From the NCBI RefSeq assembly GCF_963576545.1, contig NC_083649.1:10111146-10175145 (forward strand): 64,000 nt of DNA, read 5' to 3'. Source of the DNA: Limanda limanda. Lineage: Eukaryota; Chordata; Actinopteri; Pleuronectiformes; Pleuronectidae. Each line of letters begins with the position of its first letter. Within the stretch, counting starts at the first letter, position 1. The notes under the pieces were generated by a model that was given only the letters and a program-made list of their open reading frames with translations, had not been told where the DNA came from and made no database searches. The translations under genes and the position numbers were made by a program. Shown one piece after another: positions 61,615 through 64,000 of this stretch.

Positions 61615-62009
61615 GGAGTGACGTAAAAGTGAAAGTAGCAATTAAGTTTTTCCACTTTAAAAAAGTAGGTACTAGTATAAGTGTTAACATAAACGTACTT
61701 GTGGAGTGTAGCTTATCCCCTACATGCAACAATGGCTGAGTCTCAAAGTCTTCATTAAATATATGTTTCATGGAAATGTGTTATGTAACACACACACATG
61801 AAGTCAGAGCTCAGATTATCGTTCTTGTCATGTTTGTCTCTCGATCAATCAAGTCTGGGGACAAAATGAGAAATTAAAATCACCCCTGAGTCTAGAAGAA
61901 GAATCTCCAGCTTCTAAACAGACTCTCACTCAGAAACAATCTTCCATTTCCAGAGAGAGCTCGACCATTTTGTGTGACGTGCCCCGTATGTCTGACCCAC
62001 TAACACACT

Positions 62010-62160
62010 TCTGAGGAGGGGAGGGGCGGCGTGACGTCGCGCAGGGGGGCGGGGTCCTCGGCGTTGAAAACAGAGACTGCCTCTAATCTCTCTACTTCCG
62101 GTTCTCTGGAGGTTGGGTTTTTTTTGCGCTTAATTCTTCTTCTCTCTTCCTTTGCGTCAG
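62010..62160 (+). promoter_or_regulatory. CpG-rich promoter of the right-edge gene
   Basis: Composition changes from AT-rich to GC-rich. It contains a CRE-like TGACGTCG (about 62,031), a GC box (ggggcggggtc, about 62,045) and an ETS-type ACTTCCGGTT (about 62,093), a usual set for a TATA-less vertebrate promoter directed to the right. Confidence 0.5.
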
Positions 62161-62407
62161 GTATTTAGATAACTACTCATCGTTTATTATTCTAAAGCTT
62201 TTACATAATTTCCTTTCACTTTTTTTTTAATTTATAATGCGGCTGCTTTCGTTGGATTCGACGCGAAGCCCCTCCGAAGCTTGTCCTCTGCAGCCCGATC
62301 CCGCTTGGTGTGTGTTGTTTGTGAAGCTGGATTTACCGTAAAGGTTCGAAACCCGAGGGAGACTCGTTTAAATGCTCCTGTCGTCGAGGAGCAGCCAAAA
62401 CCAAGAG
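62100..62407 (+). other. Likely non-coding exon 1 of the right-edge gene
   Basis: CpG-containing sequence ending 'cagccaaaaccaagag' directly before 'gtgagagag' (donor GT at 62,408-62,409). The small frame from the ATG at 62,238 does not continue into exon 2 in any recognisable way, so I treat the exon as 5' UTR. The transcription start is not known and the left end is approximate. Confidence 0.5.
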
Positions 62408-62409
62408 GT

Positions 62410-62452
62410 GAGAGAGAGAGAGTGAGAGAGAAAGTGAGAGAGAGAGAGAAAG
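62410..62452 (+). repeat. (GA)n microsatellite
   Basis: An interrupted GA tract directly after the exon 1 donor. Confidence 0.85.
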
Positions 62453-62500
62453 AGTGCAAGCGTTGTTGTCCGAGGCAGCTGCAGCTCGTTATCCCGCCTA

Positions 62501-62549
<49 letters not shown>

Positions 62550-63714
62550 AGACAGGATCCAAACACACTCGCAGAGCAGTGATTTAAAACTTTGCATGTT
62601 TTTGCTTTGACGTCTGGTAAAATGTCCCGTGTTTGTGTTGTTGTTGTTGTTTCCTGCTGCAGACTGCGCTCTACAACTGTTGACCCACATTACAATAACG
62701 GACACACAAAAGTGGCCCATGCACAGAGGGAATCCTTTTCAATACAATATATGCAAATTAGTTGTTCGATTTGCTGTTTTCAGCCTCAGACCAGTTTCAT
62801 TTTAAGATTTTTAAACTTTTTCTGGCGATGTACTTGTTTGTTTTTATTGCATCACCTTTGTTTTCTTCTATTCCTCCATAAACTGATATGAACATTGCAG
62901 ATAGGAATGAAATTTGAATTGAAATAATCCAGTAAACCAACAGTCCCTTTATGAAACCACACTTAAATTCACCAGATCCAGATTTTAATCCAGAGATTTT
63001 ATCATCCAGGCTTTTAATCCCTCTGCAAATGTCAAGCTTTTGCTTAATCCTGCTAACAAACCAACACAGAGGAAAACATATCCTCCTTGGCAGAGGTTCT
63101 TATGACTCGTATTGTTTGACCTTTGCAGTGGGCCCAGGTCATGGATTCCTCAATTTATACGGAGGATTATTAGATCATGAAGTTTACAGGAGTCATGTGT
63201 AGTTCTTTTTATTCATCAGACTTAAAATCCAAATGGAGTCACTTTCAAGAAAATACCCAATGAAAGTCCCAACAGTCCCTTTATTAAACCACATTTAAAT
63301 CCACAATATTCAGATTATTTGGTTCTGCACCAAAAATACTCGTAACACTCTTAAATATTAGTCCTTAAATGTCCCTGGTTCTTTTTTCATCAAGATAAGT
63401 GAACAGTTCTGTGAGAAAGTAAAGACAATGTGGGAAAACACTGCATCTTGAAATGTTCAGGCAGGTAAAAAAATGTAGTCCTGGATCAGCACCTTGTTCA
63501 ATGTTCCACCATAATTTCTTTCCTGACCGATACCGCCTCCTTCCACCTAATTTTGTGATAAACCATACAGTAGGTTTTGTGTAATCCTGCTGTCTAACAG
63601 ATACAGGAAAACATGAACTCCTTGGTTGGTAAAATAACAAAAACATATCACTGTGGCCTTGTCGTTATGTGTTTGCCATTCATCTCACATGGTAATCTCT
63701 CCCTCTCTCTCTCA
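62453..63714 (+). other. Intron 1 of the right-edge gene, with repeats
   Basis: It holds a CA microsatellite (62,503-62,546) and two diverged copies of one repeat, about 62,937-63,098 and 63,269-63,625. Both begin near 'caacagtccctttat' and reach an 'aatcctgct ... aacatat/aacatga ... ctcctt' end. It ends with a 'ctctccctctctctctcag' acceptor. Confidence 0.5.
62503..62546 (+). repeat. (CA)n microsatellite
   Basis: About 44 bp of CA dinucleotide. Confidence 0.95.
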
Positions 63715-63864
63715 GGTGTGTGTGCCCGGGGCGCCGCCTGGCCTGTGCCGATGAAGAACCCGGGAGCTGCCGAGAGCCGCCGGCTGGTCGTGCTGCTGGA
63801 GGGCGCCCTGCTCAGAGAGGCCCGTCTGTGGAAGGCTCCCGTCTTGAAGGATGGATGCATCGAG
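63715..63864 (+). CDS. First coding exon of an unidentified gene (continues beyond the window)
   Basis: An exon between a strong acceptor (a CT-rich tract and cag just before 63,715) and a strong donor (atcgag|gtgaga, GT at 63,865). The ATG at 63,751 in a good context (tgtgccgATGA) starts 38 codons: MKNPGAAESRRLVVLLEGAL, then a charged continuation ending KDGCIE, phase 0. The first half is predicted helical with alternating Leu and Arg. Synonymous positions are GC-rich (ctgctggagggc), unlike the surrounding DNA, as expected for a real coding exon. I do not recognise the protein. The rest lies to the right of the window. Confidence 0.65.
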
Positions 63865-64000
63865 GTGAGACACGTGATGCGTCCGTGCACACATCTGCAT
63901 TTCCAGCAGGTTTAAAGGTGCAGGGAGTCTTTTTTCATTCATCAGTCAGTTTCAGATGCAGATCTATAATAACGGCGTTGACCAAAACAAAATCAGCCGG
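63865..64000 (+). other. Start of intron 2 of the right-edge gene
   Basis: Non-coding sequence after the donor. Nothing is recognised before the window ends. Confidence 0.5.

Larger units (their letters stand above)
50127..62009. other. Gene-free stretch, about 11.9 kb
   Basis: I see no exon with supportable homology or splice sites. It holds two diverged copies of one repeat (52,870-53,125 and 54,490-54,705), GT microsatellites (53,447-53,507, 53,600-53,680 and 60,127-60,170) and two short copies of a 'caatagggcctc' element (52,339-52,386 and 61,554-61,614). The remainder looks like ordinary intergenic DNA upstream of the gene at 62 kb. Confidence 0.55.

Overview
This is eukaryotic DNA, almost certainly from a ray-finned (teleost, probably percomorph) fish. 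Most of it is AT-rich, non-coding and full of stops. It carries long CA/GT and CT/GA microsatellites, a tRNA-derived SINE, MITE copies of kinds seen all over fish genomes, and an L2-type LINE tail (the 'cgctttggataaaagcg' end with an (atgta)n tail). Only two parts hold real coding sequence: a nested mobile-element island at about 33.3-50.1 kb, and the 5' end of a host gene at the right edge.

Layout. (1) 1-33.3 kb: gene-free, intergenic or a large intron, with microsatellites, SINE and MITE copies and a decayed LINE reverse transcriptase at about 28.7-29.1 kb. (2) 33,334-50,124: a proposed CACTA (En/Spm-like) DNA transposon. Its ends are inverted copies of CACTCTAAAAA, flanked by CA on both sides. 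On the + strand it holds a gene for a C2H2-finger / Tnp2-like transposase (42,469-45,641) and, 75 bp downstream, a spliced four-exon gene for a SAMD3-like protein with a PB1-like N-terminus (45,717-48,614). Other elements are inserted in it: a complete DIRS1-type tyrosine-recombinase retrotransposon (about 34,098-40,390), a 5'-truncated L2 LINE that cuts the transposase reading frame (43,399-43,901), and a MITE in an intron (about 46,821-47,190). A hAT-like remnant and a 28S rRNA-derived fragment lie at 40.7-41.2 kb. (3) 50.1-62.0 kb: gene-free, with repeats. (4) 62.0-64.0 kb: a GC-rich promoter, a non-coding exon 1 and the first coding exon of an unidentified + strand gene that runs off the window.

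How it works together. The DIRS element has all expected parts: gag; RT-RNase H-methylase-like; tyrosine recombinase; perfect 141-bp inverted terminal repeats; and an internal complementary region whose halves match the two outer ends. All three frames are open, so the insertion looks young. The CACTA element looks like the two-gene En/Spm plan (transposase plus accessory protein). A splice acceptor directly before each start codon suggests alternative splicing from a shared 5' leader. The L2 insertion makes this copy's transposase non-functional unless supplied in trans. All family calls are from reading the sequence; no database search was run.
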